Origin: Bog-756 sp963704585
GTDB lineage: Bacteria; Actinomycetota; Acidimicrobiia; Acidimicrobiales; RAAP-2
DNA: 64,000 bases
Direction of reading: 5' to 3'
Assembly (NCBI GenBank): GCA_963704585.1
Contig: OY969919.1
Location: 2,294,001 to 2,358,000 of the forward strand
A program made the translations under genes and the position numbers. The notes beneath the pieces are model-generated. The model ran no database searches and had not been told where the DNA came from. It was given only the letters and a program-made list of their open reading frames with translations. Shown piece by piece: positions 8,671 through 20,834 of the stretch; the first letter of the stretch is position 1; each line of letters starts with the position of its first letter.

Positions 8671-9648
8671 TCAGCAGGGAACGAGTGTGTCCACGAGCGA
8701 GTGCGCGAGGTTGGCGAACCCCTCGGCGAGCTCCCTCGAGCGCCCGGCCTGCGCGGCGTCGGCCGCCTGCTCGGCGTACTCCCTCGCCACCTCGATGGAC
8801 GTCTCGATCGCACCGGACTCCGCGACGATCGAGCGGGCCTTGTCGCGCTCGGGCTGGCCGAGGGGCTGCCCGAGCAGTGGGCCGAGCTCGGGGCCCGCAA
8901 CCGGGTCGGCGAGGGCGAGGAGCACCGGCAGCGTGTAGATCCCCTCTGCGAGGTCCTGGCCGGCCGGCTTGCCGAGTTCGGCCTCGGTGCCCACCACGTC
9001 GAGGATGTCGTCGCGGACCTGGAAGATCATGCCGAAGGCCCGACCGAAGGACGTGAACGCGTCGACCTGATCACGCGGGAGCCGACCCGTGAGCGCGCCG
9101 ATGCGGCACGAGGTCGACATGAGCGAGGCGGTCTTGCCGGCGATGGCCGACGAGTAGTCGTCGCGGCTCCGGGCGGTGTGGAAGGCGGCCCGCACCTCGG
9201 CGACCTGGCCCTGACAGAGGTCGCCGAGGGTGGCCGCGAGGAGGCCGGCGATCTCGGTGCCGAGACCCGCGGCGATCTCGGCGGAACGGGCGAGCAGGAA
9301 GTCGCCGGCGACGATCGCCACGAGGTTCCCGAAGCGCGCGTTCACGCTCTCGACGTTGCGGCGCATCGTGGCCTCGTCCATCACATCGTCGTGGTACAGG
9401 GAGGCGAGGTGGACGAGCTCGACCGCGACTGCGCCGAGCAGGTCCTCTTCCGTCGCGTCCCGGACGCCGGCGGTGGCCGTGGCCAGGGCGAGCACCGGCC
9501 GCAGACGCTTGCCGCCGGCCGAGAGCAGGTGGGTGGTCACCTCGTCGAGGAAGCCGTCGCCGGTGAGCACCGACTCGACGAGCAGGGGCTCAAGCCTCTG
9601 AAGCTGTCCTTCGAGTTCGGGAAGCCCGAGCAGCTCAACCAGGTTCAC
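8671..9648 (-). CDS. Trans-polyprenyl diphosphate synthase
   Basis: A class I isoprenyl transferase of 325 residues that elongates allylic diphosphates with IPP. The two metal-binding motifs are present: DDVMD near residue 88 (first Asp-rich) and DDILD near 219 (second Asp-rich), with GGKRLRP near 44 and the GKTASL helix. The first motif is the short DDxxD form used by long-chain synthases, so a menaquinone side-chain enzyme (heptaprenyl to nonaprenyl) is most likely. Chain length cannot be read from sequence alone. GTG start; a TATCGT box lies 9 bases upstream. It is divergent from clpC. Confidence 0.92.
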   Translation of the reverse strand: MNLVELLGLPELEGQLQRLEPLLVESVLTGDGFLDEVTTHLLSAGGKRLRPVLALATATAGVRDATEEDLLGAVAVELVHLASLYHDDVMDEATMRRNVESVNARFGNLVAIVAGDFLLARSAEIAAGLGTEIAGLLAATLGDLCQGQVAEVRAAFHTARSRDDYSSAIAGKTASLMSTSCRIGALTGRLPRDQVDAFTSFGRAFGMIFQVRDDILDVVGTEAELGKPAGQDLAEGIYTLPVLLALADPVAGPELGPLLGQPLGQPERDKARSIVAESGAIETSIEVAREYAEQAADAAQAGRSRELAEGFANLAHSLVDTLVPC

Positions 9649-9657
9649 TTCCTACAG

Positions 9658-9742
9658 ACGATAGGCCAGGATGCCGATGACGGGGAAAAGCCGTCGGAAG
9701 AAGGGAATGCGCGGGTGCGGGTGACAGTGTCGCCTGTAGACT
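9658..9742. promoter_or_regulatory. Divergent promoter region between polyprenyl synthase and clpC
   Basis: On the minus strand TATCGT (9663-9658) is a -10 candidate only 9 bases from the polyprenyl synthase GTG. On the plus strand TAGACT (9737-9742) is a -10 candidate for clpC, leaving an untranslated leader of about 30 bases. No good -35 match was found for either, which is common in high-GC actinobacteria. Confidence 0.4.
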
Positions 9743-9779
9743 TCGAGGGCAGGAACTGACCGCGGATGGAGGCGGTGGA

Positions 9780-12335
<2,556 letters not shown>

Positions 12336-12371
12336 TCCACGGCGGCCCCGGGCCGCCCACAGCACGAACCA

Positions 12372-12404
12372 GACGATGCCCCGCCCTCGCGGCGGGGCAT
12401 CGTC
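12372..12404 (+). terminator. Rho-independent-type terminator after clpC
   Basis: A perfect 14-bp stem (GACGATGCCCCGCC and its complement) with a 5-base CTCGC loop, 36 bases after the clpC stop. There is no T-tract, as is usual in high-GC actinobacteria. Confidence 0.8.
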
Positions 12405-12690
12405 GCGTCCGAGGCGCGTCTCGAGAACAGACGCGCACGCTCGCAGCCGCGGTCGTCGAACCCGTCCGAGGCGGTGCAACGGTTGACGAGTGGCGATGCC
12501 GTCACTGACGGTGACGCCATGTGCATGGTTGTGTCAGTGGGGGTAGCGTTTGCACCCTCGTCGGGGAACCCTCCCCGCGGGAGGCGGCGTACGGGGTCGC
12601 CGCCGAGTGTTGTCATCCATGCGCGGGGCTGAGGGACTCAGCGGATCGGCGGGTCTTCCGGGCCGCATGGCGAGCAGAGCGGAGACCACG

Positions 12691-15060
12691 ATGATCAAGC
12701 CGTCCCTTCCGAAGCGTTCCCTCAGGACCACCGTGCGAAGTGTGCTCGCAGTGGCCTTGGGCACGGGGATGCTCCTCTCCCTGTCCGGTCTCGTCGGCTC
12801 GGGCACCGCGGGTGCGACGCAAAGCGTCACGGGTTCGGTGACCTACTCCGCGACCCTCAACATCCCGGCGCCGCCACCGTCCAACTTCTCCGGATCGGCG
12901 GGAGGCGACGGTTGGGCCGTCGCCCTCACGCCGACCTCCGTCTACAACGTCTTCCACCACGCGGCCACGTTGCAGGTCAACTGCCACCTGCAGTCGAACG
13001 CGTCGGACTGCTGGTCGGGCCCGAAGACGATCGTCGACGGCAGCGGCAACAACTTCTCGACCTCGATCGGTCCGGGCCTCTACATCAACCAGACCACCGG
13101 CAAGCTCTACATCTACGCGGTGCGCACCAGCGACCACACCGCCGGCGTGGTCTGCGTCGACACCACGTTGCCCGCATCGGACACCGGCGCCCAGCTCTTC
13201 TGCGGGTTCACGCAGCTCGGCGGCGTCGGCGACTCGACGGGAGGCAACGCCAACGGCCTCTCCGCTCCGGTACAGGTCGGGAGCAACTGGTACTCGTTCA
13301 ACGAGGTCCAGGGTGTCGGAACGGGTTCGCAGAACAAGCTGCTGTGCTTCAGCCTGGTCTCCTTCGCCGCCTGCGGCGGTCAGCCCTTCGCGGTGAACGA
13401 CGGCGGGCTCTCGCTCAGCCCGATCGGCTACTCCTACCCGATCGGCGCGGCGGGCAACGACGTGATCATCCAGGCCGTCGGCTCGACCGATGTCCTGGCC
13501 TGCTTCGACACGGCGACGAACGGCTCGTGCTCGGGCTCGTGGCCGGTCACGGTCGCGGGCGCCAACGGCTCCCCGTTCCCGATGATCAGTTCGACCGGCA
13601 CCGTGACCGGGACGTGTCTCCCGATCAGCGGTGATCCCTGCTACAGCCTGAGCGGTGCCTCGGTCGCGACGCCACCGGGCATGACGACCGCGATCACCGC
13701 GAACATTCAGTACAACGGCCCGGCCGTCACCATCGGTGCTCGGGTCTACGTGGCGAACGCAAACACCGACCAGGTCGACTGCTACGACTACTCGGCGCAG
13801 GCACAGTGCGCGAACTTCCCGAAGTCCTTCTTGAACCTGGGCCTGCTCTACACGGTCAACACCGACCCCCAGCGGCCGACGTGCATCTGGGTCAACTCGG
13901 ACGACGGCGCGGACCAGATCCAGAACTTCGACGCCTACACCGGCGGCGCATGCGGGACCGGCCCGACCCGGGTGCTCGCGGCGAGCCTCGTCGCGCCGTT
14001 CAACGAGTGCCTGCCGTCCAACTACACGGGTCTGCAGGTGCTCGTCCCGACGCCGAGCCAGTACTCGTCGGGGTCCGTCCAGTTCCTCGATTTCGACGGG
14101 AACCCGATCCCGGGCATCCCGAGCCAGAACCTCGACGCCACGGGCTCGATCAACCTCACACCGTTCAACCTGGCGACGGCGAGCCCACTGCCGCAGTTCC
14201 TCATCACCCTCAACGGCGCCAACAATCCGCCTGAGGTCGATGTGAAGCTGACCTGGGTCGGCCAGTACTCGCCCAACTGCCTCACGGGCAATCAGACGGT
14301 GTCGGGCAGCCAGGGCTACCGCACGGTCGGTCTGGACGGCGGCGTCTTCTCCTTCGGGAGCTCGGCGTTCTTCGGCTCGATGAGCGGGACCATGCTCAAC
14401 GGACCGGCGATCGGCATCGCCAACTCGCCCGACGACGCCGGGTACTGGCTGGCCGGCACCGACGGTGGGGTGTTCACCTTCGGCGACGCGGGCTACTACG
14501 GCTCGCTCGGGAGCCAGATGCACCTCAACGCGCCGATCCTGGGCATCGCCGCAACACCAGACGGGAAGGGGTACTGGCTCGTCGCCGGTGACGGCGGGGT
14601 CTTCGCCTTCGGCGACGCCGGACCCGATGGCTCGCTCGGTGGGCAGACCTTGAGCTCGCCGATCGTGGGCATCGCCCCGACGCCTGACGGCGGCGGCTAC
14701 TGGCTCGCCGGCGCGGACGGGAACGTCTACCCGTTCGGTGACGCGACCTCGTACGGCTCGGCGCTCGGGGACCCGCTCGGCGGTCCGATCGTGGGCATCG
14801 CCTCCTCTCCGGACGGCAAGGGCTACTGGCTTGCCGGCAGCGACGGCGGAGTCTTCGCATTCGGCGACGCGGGCTTCTACGGCTCGATGGTCGGCACCCA
14901 GCTGGCCGGACCGGTCGTGGGGATCCAGCCGACGCCTGACGGCGGTGGCTACTGGCTGGCAGGATCCGACGGCGGCATCTTCGCCCTCGGTGACGCCCAG
15001 TTCCTCGGCTCGATGGCGCTCAACCCGCTGTTCGCACCGATCCACGGGATCACCGGCTGA
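12691..15060 (+). CDS. Large secreted protein with C-terminal DGGVFAFGDA repeats
   Basis: A 789-residue exported protein. Residues 1-38 form a signal peptide (hydrophobic core VLAVALGTGMLLSLSGL, then TAGATQS). Residues about 40-540 are Ser/Thr/Gly-rich with paired cysteines and look like a beta-propeller or jelly-roll surface domain. Residues about 545-789 carry six 42-43-residue repeats with a GGYWLAGSDGGVFAFGDAG core. Similar repeats recur in secreted proteins of Acidimicrobiia; function unknown. ATG at 12691 has GGAG 6 bases upstream; an ATG at 12667 is also in frame. A terminator follows. No catalytic motif seen. Confidence 0.8.
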   Translation: MIKPSLPKRSLRTTVRSVLAVALGTGMLLSLSGLVGSGTAGATQSVTGSVTYSATLNIPAPPPSNFSGSAGGDGWAVALTPTSVYNVFHHAATLQVNCHLQSNASDCWSGPKTIVDGSGNNFSTSIGPGLYINQTTGKLYIYAVRTSDHTAGVVCVDTTLPASDTGAQLFCGFTQLGGVGDSTGGNANGLSAPVQVGSNWYSFNEVQGVGTGSQNKLLCFSLVSFAACGGQPFAVNDGGLSLSPIGYSYPIGAAGNDVIIQAVGSTDVLACFDTATNGSCSGSWPVTVAGANGSPFPMISSTGTVTGTCLPISGDPCYSLSGASVATPPGMTTAITANIQYNGPAVTIGARVYVANANTDQVDCYDYSAQAQCANFPKSFLNLGLLYTVNTDPQRPTCIWVNSDDGADQIQNFDAYTGGACGTGPTRVLAASLVAPFNECLPSNYTGLQVLVPTPSQYSSGSVQFLDFDGNPIPGIPSQNLDATGSINLTPFNLATASPLPQFLITLNGANNPPEVDVKLTWVGQYSPNCLTGNQTVSGSQGYRTVGLDGGVFSFGSSAFFGSMSGTMLNGPAIGIANSPDDAGYWLAGTDGGVFTFGDAGYYGSLGSQMHLNAPILGIAATPDGKGYWLVAGDGGVFAFGDAGPDGSLGGQTLSSPIVGIAPTPDGGGYWLAGADGNVYPFGDATSYGSALGDPLGGPIVGIASSPDGKGYWLAGSDGGVFAFGDAGFYGSMVGTQLAGPVVGIQPTPDGGGYWLAGSDGGIFALGDAQFLGSMALNPLFAPIHGITG
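14335..15057 (+). repeat. Six tandem 126-129-bp coding repeats
   Basis: The codon GAC that begins each DGG(V/I)F or DGNVY unit lies at 14335, 14461, 14590, 14716, 14842 and 14968, a period of 126 bp with one 129-bp step. Each unit encodes a beta-rich 42-43-residue block that resembles one propeller blade. Third-base differences between units show they are old, not a recent expansion. Confidence 0.85.
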
Positions 15061-15094
15061 CCCGGCCGGGCGACGGCCCGGCAACGAGTACCGA

Positions 15095-15127
15095 GAACCG
15101 CCCCACCGGAGATCGGTGGGGCGGTTC
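15095..15127 (+). terminator. Terminator hairpin after the repeat protein
   Basis: A perfect 14-bp stem (GAACCGCCCCACCG and its complement) with a 5-base GAGAT loop, 34 bases after the stop codon. Confidence 0.8.
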
Positions 15128-15274
15128 CGCGTCCGGCCGCCTGCGGGTGCGTCGTAGCTGCGGCGGGCGAAACGCAACCGGCAGGGGCGAGCCGAGCGCA
15201 CGCAACAGCGGCGAGCGGACCCGTCGTCGCAGGGTCACCCCGGGCGAGACACCCGCTCCCTACGATCGACGATC

Positions 15275-16661
15275 GTGGCCAAGACGAGCAGCCGGCATCG
15301 GTGCATCGACTGCGGATCGACGACGCTCCGGTGGGCGGGACGCTGCCCGGCATGCGGCGAGTGGAACACGCTGGTCGAGGAGACGACGCTCGGGCCCCTG
15401 GTGCGTGCCGTCGACGACCTCGGGCTCGACGCGCTCCCGGTGCCACTGGGCTCGGTCGACGTCGGGCTCGCCGCCGCGGTCGCGACCGGGGTCGCGGAGT
15501 TCGACCGGGTGCTCGGCGGGGGGCTCGTCCCCGGTTCGGTCACGCTCCTCGGCGGCGAGCCGGGGATCGGCAAGTCGACCCTCCTGCTCCAGGTGCTCGT
15601 CGCGCGGGCCGCCGCCGGCCACCGGGTCCTGCTGGTGTCCGCCGAGGAGTCGGCACACCAGGTCCGCCTGCGGGCGGAACGCCTCGGGGCGGTCCCCCCC
15701 GGGCTGCTCATCGTCGCGACGACCGACGTGGGCGCGGTGGCCGGTGCGGTGGCCGACGTCGCCCCGGACCTCGTCGTGGTCGACTCGATCCAGGCCGTGG
15801 CCACCGAGGCACCGGCGCCCGGCACACGGCGGGCCGCCGGCGCTCCGGGCAGCGTGACCCAGGTCCGTGAGTGCGCCGACCAGCTGGTGACCCTCGCCAA
15901 GTCGTCGGACACCGCGACCGGTGCTCGTCGGCCACGTGACGAAGGACGGCTCGCTCGCCGGGCCGCGGGCGCTCGAGCACATGGTCGACACGGTGCTCAC
16001 CTTCGAGGGCGACCGGCACCACGCGCTCCGTCTCCTGCAGGCCGTCAAGCACCGGTTCGGTCCGACCGGCGAGCTCGGCCTCTTCGAGATGAGCGAACGC
16101 GGCCTCGACCGGGTCGACGACCCGGGTCGGCTCCTGCTCGGCGACCGGCGGACCGGCGTGCCGGGCGGCGTGGTGCTCCCCGCGGTCCAGGGACGTCGCA
16201 CGCTCCTCGTCGAGCTGCAGGCCCTCGTCGCGCCGATGGCCGCCGCGCCGCCCAAGCGATCGGCCGTCGGGCTCGAGGTGGGGCGGCTGACCATGACCCT
16301 CGCAGTCCTCGCGAGCCACGCCGACCTCCGTCTCTCGAGCTCGGACGTGTTCGCCTCGGTGGCCGGTGGGATCCGCGTGAGCGAGCCTGCGGCGGATCTC
16401 GCGATGGCCCTCGCCGTCTCGTCGGCCGCGTGCGGCGTCGCGCTCCCGTCGGACCTGGTCGCCCTCGGCGAGGTCGGCCTCGCCGGCGAGGTCCGCCAGG
16501 TGACCGATCTGCCGCGACGCCTCGAGGAGGCGGACCGCCTGGGCTTCGGCACCGCGGTGGTCCCCGATTCCGCGCCCGCCGGCCCGCCGGGCATCGACCT
16601 CGTCCGGGTCGAGACGGTCACCGAGGCCGTGGCCCGGTTCGGCTGCCTGCCGGCCGGCTGA
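15275..16661 (+). CDS. radA: DNA repair protein RadA/Sms, frame broken near 15920
   Basis: RadA is a RecA-like helicase that processes recombination intermediates. Seen in order: zinc finger CIDC...CPAC (residues 10-28), Walker A GGEPGIGKST near 91, VDSIQAV near 170, then, after a frame change, VGHVTKDGSLAGPRALEHMVD, the KHRFG motif (KNRFG in most homologues) and the Lon-like C-terminal domain. The first frame reads LAKSSDTAT and then becomes unlike RadA; the second resumes at VLVGHV. Removing one G from the GG at 15920-15921 restores a full protein of about 461 residues. Sequence error is the likelier reason. disA follows, as in many actinobacteria. Confidence 0.88.
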
Positions 16662-16721
16662 GCCTCGCGAGGCCGGGTCGAACACCGGGGGCCCGCACGG
16701 GGGCCGCCGTGCCACGCCGGA

Positions 16722-16733
16722 TACCATCACGGT
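16722..16733 (+). promoter_or_regulatory. -10 box for a leaderless disA transcript
   Basis: TACCAT at 16722-16727 fits the actinobacterial TANNNT -10 box and is followed by exactly six bases before the disA GTG. That spacing would start the transcript at the G of the start codon. There is no ribosome site upstream. Confidence 0.5.
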
Positions 16734-17826
16734 GTGAAGACGCGCCAGGGCTCGCCGCTCAGCGACGCGCTCGCAATGGCTGCCCCGGGCCGGCCGCTCC
16801 GTGACGGGCTGGACCGGATCCTCCGGGCGAAGCGGGGTGCGCTCGTCGTGGTCGACGACGGGCCGGACGTCCTCTCGATCTGCTCGGGCGGGTTCCTGCT
16901 CGACTCCGAGTTCAGTCCGCAGCGGATCTCCGAGCTGGCGAAGATGGACGGGGCGATCATCCTGGCCGGCGACGCCTCCCGCATCGCGCGGGCCAACGTG
17001 CACCTGGTCCCTGACGCCTCGATCCCGACGACCGAGACCGGCACCCGGCACCGCACGGCCGAACGGGTGGCGCGTTCGATCGACGTGCCGGTGCTCTCCG
17101 TGTCGGCCGCGATGTCGGTCATCACGGTCTACCGCAACGACCGCAAGCACCTCATCCAGCCCATCGGCTGGCTGCACGACCGCACGGATCAGGCGCTCGC
17201 GACCATGCAGCGCTTCCGGAGCCGCTTCGACGTGGCACTCAACGCCCTCTCGATGCTCGAGGTCGAGGACACCGTCTCCGTCGGCGACGTGGTCGGTGTC
17301 GTGCACGCCGCCGAGATGGTGCTGCGGATCGCGGAAGAGGTCGACGCGTACCTCGTCGAGCTCGGCGACGACGGCCGGCTCGTCGGGATGCAGTCGGCCG
17401 AGCTCGTCGACGGCGTCGCACCCGCGCTTCATCTGGTCGTCCGCGACTACTGCGCGTCGGCCGCGTCGAACGGTGCCGATCGGGTGGCGATCGGCGAATG
17501 CGATCGTCGAGACGCTCTCGACGCTTCCTGCCGAGGAGCTGCGGGACCCGAACCGCGTCGCGCAGATCATGCAGCTGCCGAGCTCGCTCGCGGACACCCA
17601 TGTGGGTGTCGAGCCCCGCGGCTACCGCCTCCTCTACCGGCTGCCGCGCTTCTCCGACGCGATCATCGAGCGGATCGTGGACCGCTTCGTCAACCTCCAG
17701 CAGATCATGCGGGCGTCGCTCAGCGAGCTCGAGCAGGTCGAGGGCGTGGGGCAGGCGAGGGCCCATCTGGTCAAGGACGGGCTCTCCCGGCTGGCCGAGG
17801 CCAGCATCTTCGAGCGCTACCAGTAG
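16734..17826 (+). CDS. disA: DNA integrity scanning diadenylate cyclase, frame broken near 17495
   Basis: DisA makes cyclic di-AMP from two ATP and scans DNA for branched structures. The N-terminal DAC domain shows MDGAIIL (DGA motif, near residue 74) and GTRHRTAER (RHR motif, near 103). The linker helices and the C-terminal helix-hairpin-helix (LEQVEGVGQARAHLVKDGLSRLAE) follow in the next frame. One base too many in GG (17493-17494) or AA (17497-17498) accounts for the shift; either correction gives about 363 residues, the family length. The GTG start appears leaderless. It lies directly after radA, a common repair and signalling pair. Confidence 0.87.
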
Positions 17827-17931
17827 GGAAGGCCCGCCGACCGTGGATCGAGGCCGGGACGGCACCGGGCCGCTCGCCGCGCGGACGTCCGGGCCGCCGG
17901 CGTGGCCGGCGTCGCGGCGCCGTCGCGGCCG

Positions 17932-19529
17932 ATGACCGGCGTGGAGCTCTCGGCCCCGCTCGCGGCGAGGAGCGCGCGTCCGAGCGGCCCTCGGCGGGAC
18001 GCCGGGGTGCGCCACGACTCTCGCCGGCCCTCGCGTGGCTCTGGCTCGCCGGCTGCGGGCTCTTCGGCCTCCAGGGGGTCGGGCTGCTGCTCTGGAGCCG
18101 CCACCTTTGGGACCGGTTCGACCTCACCAGCGATTTCGCGACGTTCAGCCAGGCATGGGACCAGATCGGCACCGGCCATCTCAACCCCTACGAGACGACC
18201 TTCGCCTACTTCTACCCCCACTACGGCTACCCGTTCTGGCAGAGCCACCTCGAGCTCGCGATGTGGCCCCTCGCGCTCCTCCGCGCGATCGGGCTCTCCG
18301 CGTTCTCCCTGCTCGTCGTCCAGGATCTGGTGATCGTCGGGTTCGGGCTCGTGTGCTTCCGGTTCGGGCTCGAGCTCGCCGAGGCCCACTGGCCGGCAGG
18401 CCGCCTCGACGCGTGGACGGTCGGGGCGGTCGTGCTCGTGCTCCTCCTCGCCTCGCCGTGGATCTACTGGGCCGCGTCGTACGACTTCCACTTCCAGCCG
18501 ATCGCCGCCTTCTTCGCCGCGCTCTGCGCGAGGGATCTCTGGTTCGGGCGGCGCCGGACGTGGCTCTGGGTGGCGTGCGTGCTCGCCTGCGGCGACGTGG
18601 CGGCGTCCTACCTCGTCGGCATCGGGTTCGCGGGCGTCGTGGCCGGAGCCGCGACGCGCCGGCGGGGCGCGCTCGTGCTGGTCGCGGGGATCGGATGGAT
18701 CCTCTTCGTCGTCGCGGTGGGCTCGGGCAAGGGGTCGAGCCTCGCGGGGAACTACGGGTACCTGGCCGGTGTCGGCGCGGGCACCGGTCTCGGATCCACG
18801 GTGTCGGTCGCCACCGGGATCCTCACGCATCCGGGCAACGTCCTCCACGTGCTCCGGCTGCGCTTCGGCGAGCTCTGGAAGTTCGTCGCCACGTCGGGGA
18901 CCGTCGGGATCGTCTCGCCGCTCGGCGCCGGGATCGCGCTCACCGTGCTCGTGCCCAACACGCTCAACCAGTCGCCGGTCTTCATCGGGGCGATGGCGAG
19001 CTTCCAGAGCCTGGTCGCGGTCGGCTTCCTGGCCGTCGGCGCGGTGATGGTCCTCACCTGGGTCGCGCGACGGTGGCGGCACCGCGCGGTGCTCCTCGTG
19101 CTCGAAGCGGTCGTCCTCGTTCCGGCTCTCGTGGTGTCGGCACACTGGCTCCCGCGGATCCGCACCAGTGTGTCCGCCGTCTCGGCACCCGCCGCCGCAG
19201 CGCTCGCCGCCGCCGAGGCGCGCATCCCCGCGGACGCGGAGGTCGTCGTGTCCCAGGGGGTCATCGGGCGTTTCGGTGCCCACCGCGAGGTCTTCCCCTT
19301 CCTCGACGCGTTCTCGAACGGGCAGACCGTCCCGGTGCGCTCGTCGACCGTCGTCTTCGTCTTCGTTCCCCATGACGGCATCGAGCTGGCCACGAGCGCC
19401 CAGACCGCGGCCGCGACGGCCCTGGTGCGCGACCGGCTGCACGCGGCGCCCATCCTCACGACGCCCGACGTCTCGGTCTTCGTCTGGCACCCACCCCGAG
19501 GGACCTCGAGCGTCGTCTTCACCCCCTGA
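17932..19529 (+). CDS. DUF2079 multi-pass membrane protein, start region broken near 18005
   Basis: An integral membrane protein with about ten hydrophobic segments and the DUF2079 pattern: an N-terminal helix, then DLTSDFATFSQAWDQIGTG and a conserved H/Y loop (FAYFYPHYGYPF). Members resemble GT-C-type membrane glycosyltransferases, but activity is unproven. In the main frame there is no ATG, GTG or TTG between the disA stop and the first membrane helix. An ATG at 17932 in the next frame joins it if GGGG at 18004-18007 is one G short. I therefore place the start there. It may be co-transcribed with disA. Confidence 0.7.
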
Positions 19530-19615
19530 TCGCGGACGGCCGGTCGGTTCGCGACCGTCCGGAACGGCACGGCCGGGAGCACTCCGGCCGAGGGAGGCCG
19601 GCGGCGCCGACCGTG

Positions 19616-19621
19616 TACCAT
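19616..19621 (+). promoter_or_regulatory. -10 box upstream of carD
   Basis: TACCAT fits TANNNT and lies about 60 bases before carD. No -35 was found. It would open the carD-ispD-ispF-rlmB operon. Confidence 0.4.
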
Positions 19622-19677
19622 TGCGTGCTCGTTCTTTTCGGTCCCGACGTCGCTGACCAGCCCGGGGCCCGCTCGCG

Positions 19678-20169
19678 ATGCCAGGAGGCATGGTGTTCGA
19701 CATCGGTGACAAGGTCGTCTATCCGCACCACGGCGCGGCCGTCGTGGAGCGGCGGGAGACCAAGGAGGCCTTCGGCAAGAAGCAGGAGTATCTGGTCCTC
19801 CGCCTCGCCTACGGCGATCTCACCCTGATGGTCCCCGCGGACAACACCGACGGCGTCGGGCTGCGTGAGGTCATCAACGACGAAGAGGTCGAGGAGGTGT
19901 TCGCGGTCCTCCGCAAGAAGGAGGCCCGGATGCCGACCAACTGGTCGCGCCGGTACAAGAACCACTCGGAGAAGCTGCGCTCCGGCGACATCTACCAGGT
20001 CGCCGAGGTGGTCCGGAACCTCTCGATCCGCGACAAGGACAAGGGGCTCTCGGCCGGCGAGAAGCGCATGCTGAGCCGCGCGCGCCAGATCCTCGTCTCG
20101 GAGCTCACCTTCGCCCTGGGCGTCGACGAGGAGACCGCCGAGGTCCGCCTCAACGAGGCGCTGCCCTGA
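19678..20169 (+). CDS. carD: CarD family transcriptional regulator
   Basis: CarD binds the RNA polymerase beta subunit and stabilises the open complex, especially at rRNA promoters. The protein has the N-terminal Tudor-like RNAP-binding domain (FDIGDKVVYPHHGAAVVE, residues 6-23) and the C-terminal helical DNA-binding domain (TNWSRRYKNHSEKL and GLSAGEKRMLSRARQILVSEL). It closely resembles mycobacterial CarD. Mycobacterial CarD starts at the equivalent of residue 5 or 6, so ATG 19690 or GTG 19693, just after AGGAGG, may be the true start. ispD overlaps its stop; carD-ispD linkage is common in actinobacteria. Confidence 0.94.
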   Translation: MPGGMVFDIGDKVVYPHHGAAVVERRETKEAFGKKQEYLVLRLAYGDLTLMVPADNTDGVGLREVINDEEVEEVFAVLRKKEARMPTNWSRRYKNHSEKLRSGDIYQVAEVVRNLSIRDKDKGLSAGEKRMLSRARQILVSELTFALGVDEETAEVRLNEALP

Positions 20170-20834
20170 GCGGACCGGGGCCCGTCTGGGCGATCGTGGT
20201 GGCCGGCGGGTCCGGTCTCCGCTTCGGCGCCGAAAAGCAGTTCCTCGAGCTTGCCGGACGCCCGGTCGCCGAGTGGTCGATCCGGGCCGCGCGCACCGTT
20301 GCCGACGGCGTCGTGCTCGTCGTGCCGGACGCGCCGTCCGGCGGGGTCCCCGAGTCGGCCACGGGAGCGGCAGACGTGGTCGTCACCGGTGGAGCGAGCC
20401 GCGCGGACTCGGTCCGCGCGGGGCTCGCCGCGGTGCCCGACGACGCGGCCGTCGTCGTGATCCATGACGCGGTCCGACCGCTCGCCTCCGCGGTGCTGTT
20501 CGCCTCGGTCGTCGCCGGTGTGCGGGAGGGTGGCGCGGTCGGGGTCGTGCCGGTCCTCGCGGTGACCGACACGATCAAACGGACGGACGGCTCGACCGTC
20601 CTCGCGACCCTCGAGCGCGACGGCCTCGTGACGGTCCAGACCCCGCAGGCGTTCGACGCGCTGACACTGCGCACTGCGCACGCCTCCGGCGGAGACGCGA
20701 CCGACGACGCCGGGCTGCTCGAGCGGATCGGCGCTACGGTCCGGACGGTGCCCGGCGAAGCGCGCAATCTGAAGCTCACCGGTCCGGAGGACCTCGTGGT
20801 CGCGGAGGCTCTCGTGGCGGCGGTGTCGCCATGA
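20166..20834 (+). CDS. ispD: 2-C-methyl-D-erythritol 4-phosphate cytidylyltransferase
   Basis: IspD forms CDP-methylerythritol from MEP and CTP in the non-mevalonate isoprenoid pathway. The glycosyltransferase-A-like fold shows VVAGGSGLRFGAEKQF, then GGASRADSVRAGL, VVIHDAVRPL, TPQAF and the late KLTGPEDL motif. The conserved VWAIV strand precedes the first GTG (20196), so that start would cut into the fold. A CTG at 20166 overlaps the carD stop (CTGA) and keeps it intact, giving 222 residues. CTG starts are rare; the exact start is uncertain. Confidence 0.92.
   Translation: MSGPGPVWAIVVAGGSGLRFGAEKQFLELAGRPVAEWSIRAARTVADGVVLVVPDAPSGGVPESATGAADVVVTGGASRADSVRAGLAAVPDDAAVVVIHDAVRPLASAVLFASVVAGVREGGAVGVVPVLAVTDTIKRTDGSTVLATLERDGLVTVQTPQAFDALTLRTAHASGGDATDDAGLLERIGATVRTVPGEARNLKLTGPEDLVVAEALVAAVSP

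Noticed and set aside
15908..15925. Programmed ribosomal frameshift in radA
   Set aside because: No slippery heptamer or downstream structure is evident, other genes show the same kind of break, and radA is not known to use frameshifting. A sequence indel is simpler.
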